In this document: piece by piece, positions 63,442-64,000 of the stretch
How the letters are laid out: every line of letters begins with the position of its first letter
Numbering within the stretch: position 1 is the first letter of the stretch
Source: Thermobifida halotolerans
GTDB lineage: Bacteria > Actinomycetota > Actinomycetes > Streptosporangiales > Streptosporangiaceae
Assembly (NCBI RefSeq): GCF_003574835.2
Contig: NZ_CP063196.1
Coordinates: forward strand, 4,464,001-4,528,000
Length of the DNA: 64,000 nucleotides
Direction: 5' to 3'
Program-made: the position numbers and the translations under genes
The notes under the pieces: generated by a model
Told to the model about the DNA's origin: nothing
Databases searched by the model: none
Seen by the model: only the letters and a program-made list of their open reading frames with translations

Positions 63442-64000
63442 CTACTCCGCCGGGTCACTCCACGGAGCCTGCACCTGCTCAGGAGAGCGGCCCCGGCGCG
63501 CCAGCAGAGCCCGACCCGGAGGAAGCCTGCGCGACGCCACCCCGTTGGCGAGACGCCCCTCCATCCGGTCTCCGGAGAACAGCATGGCCGGGGTCGCCGT
63601 GTCGCTGAGGGTCTGCAGCAGCGGCTCGTACATCGCCCGCGCGGCGCCGCCCGTGCGGCGCGCCACGACCAGGTGCAGACCCAGGTCCCGGCCCTGCGGC
63701 AGGAACTCCACGAGCGGCGCCAGCGGGTTGCCGGTGCGGTTGCCGACCAGGTCCAGGTCGTCCACGACCACGAAGATCTCCAGACCCTTCCACCAACTGC
63801 GCTCCCGCAACTGCTTCGGGGTGACGTCCGGACCCGGCAGCCGCTTCCTGATCGAGTTCGCCAACTCGGTGGCGGCGGCCTGGGTGTGCTGCGGCCCGGT
63901 GCAGTAGGCCAGAAGGTGCTTCTCCCCCACCAGCCCCAGGTGGGCGCGGCGGTAGTCGACCAGCACGATCCCCACATCCTCGGGGGGACGCGACGCGACC
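63442..64000 (-). CDS. Type VII secretion ATPase EccC, C-terminal end (5' part outside window)
   Basis: FtsK/SpoIIIE-type motor of ESX secretion. The visible ~185 residues are the last ATPase domain: VGIVLVDYRRAHLGLVGEKH, RSWWKGLEIFVVVDDLDLVG (Walker B-like), FLPQGRDLGLHLVVARRTGG and PPGRALLARRGRSPEQVQ. The frame is open to the window edge on the minus strand. The rest of the ESX locus would lie to the right. Confidence 0.85.
   Translation of the reverse strand, partial: VASRPPEDVGIVLVDYRRAHLGLVGEKHLLAYCTGPQHTQAAATELANSIRKRLPGPDVTPKQLRERSWWKGLEIFVVVDDLDLVGNRTGNPLAPLVEFLPQGRDLGLHLVVARRTGGAARAMYEPLLQTLSDTATPAMLFSGDRMEGRLANGVASRRLPPGRALLARRGRSPEQVQAPWSDPAE

Overview
High-GC actinobacterial chromosome segment. 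The order recF–dciA–gyrB–gyrA–DUF3566 gene–tRNA-Ile places the left end just downstream of oriC/dnaA/dnaN, and a perfect parS site sits behind gyrA. The type I-E cas genes, the type VII secretion ATPase and the wall-polymer genes suggest Nocardiopsaceae (Thermobifida/Nocardiopsis-like). That family assignment is inferred from gene content and recollection, not from a database search.

Layout. 1–7.1 kb: recF 3' end, dciA, gyrB, gyrA, parS, a terminator, a DUF3566 membrane protein and tRNA-Ile(GAT). 7.13–20.03 kb: a 12.9-kb integrated island bounded by 48-bp direct repeats of the tRNA-Ile 3' half. It holds a small membrane-protein gene, a one-spacer orphan CRISPR unit, a complete and tightly overlapping type I-E operon (cas3, cse1, cse2, cas7, cas5, cas6, cas1, cas2), an array with eleven full repeats, and a tyrosine integrase interrupted by one in-frame stop. 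20.6–24.9 kb: a hydrolase, a SpoIIE-type phosphatase facing a MEDS/anti-sigma-kinase protein, and a small conserved protein. 25.0–28.0 kb: a TetR regulator with a palindromic operator, followed by an ABC exporter. 28.3–29.2 kb: an amidohydrolase.

29.5–35.6 kb is a seven-gene minus-strand operon (MFS exporter, AvrD-like protein, P-loop NTPase, KAS III, acyl carrier protein, HAD phosphatase, second P-loop NTPase). It looks like an uncharacterised pathway for a small acylated sugar or butenolide-type molecule. A metallo-beta-lactamase-fold hydrolase and an XRE/MmyB-type regulator lie directly upstream. 38.4–49.9 kb is a nonulosonic-acid (sialic acid/Kdn-type) cell-wall glycopolymer locus. The plus strand carries a NeuA–phosphatase fusion, NeuB, GT2, a polysialyltransferase-like enzyme and an O-acyltransferase. 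The minus strand carries manA and two glycosyltransferase-like genes. The manA linkage points to Kdn made from mannose-6-phosphate.

50.2–54.3 kb: an L,D-transpeptidase lipoprotein, an LCP ligase and a CaCA exchanger. 54.46–54.66 kb: a cluster of DnaA boxes directly upstream of dnaB, which carries an intein. 57.4–61.9 kb: small proteins, upp, two tandem TadA-associated paralogs, tadA and tRNA-Ser(CGA). 62.0–63.2 kb: a decayed IS30-type element beside the remnant of a DUF5753-type regulator. The window ends inside an EccC-type type VII secretion ATPase gene on the minus strand.
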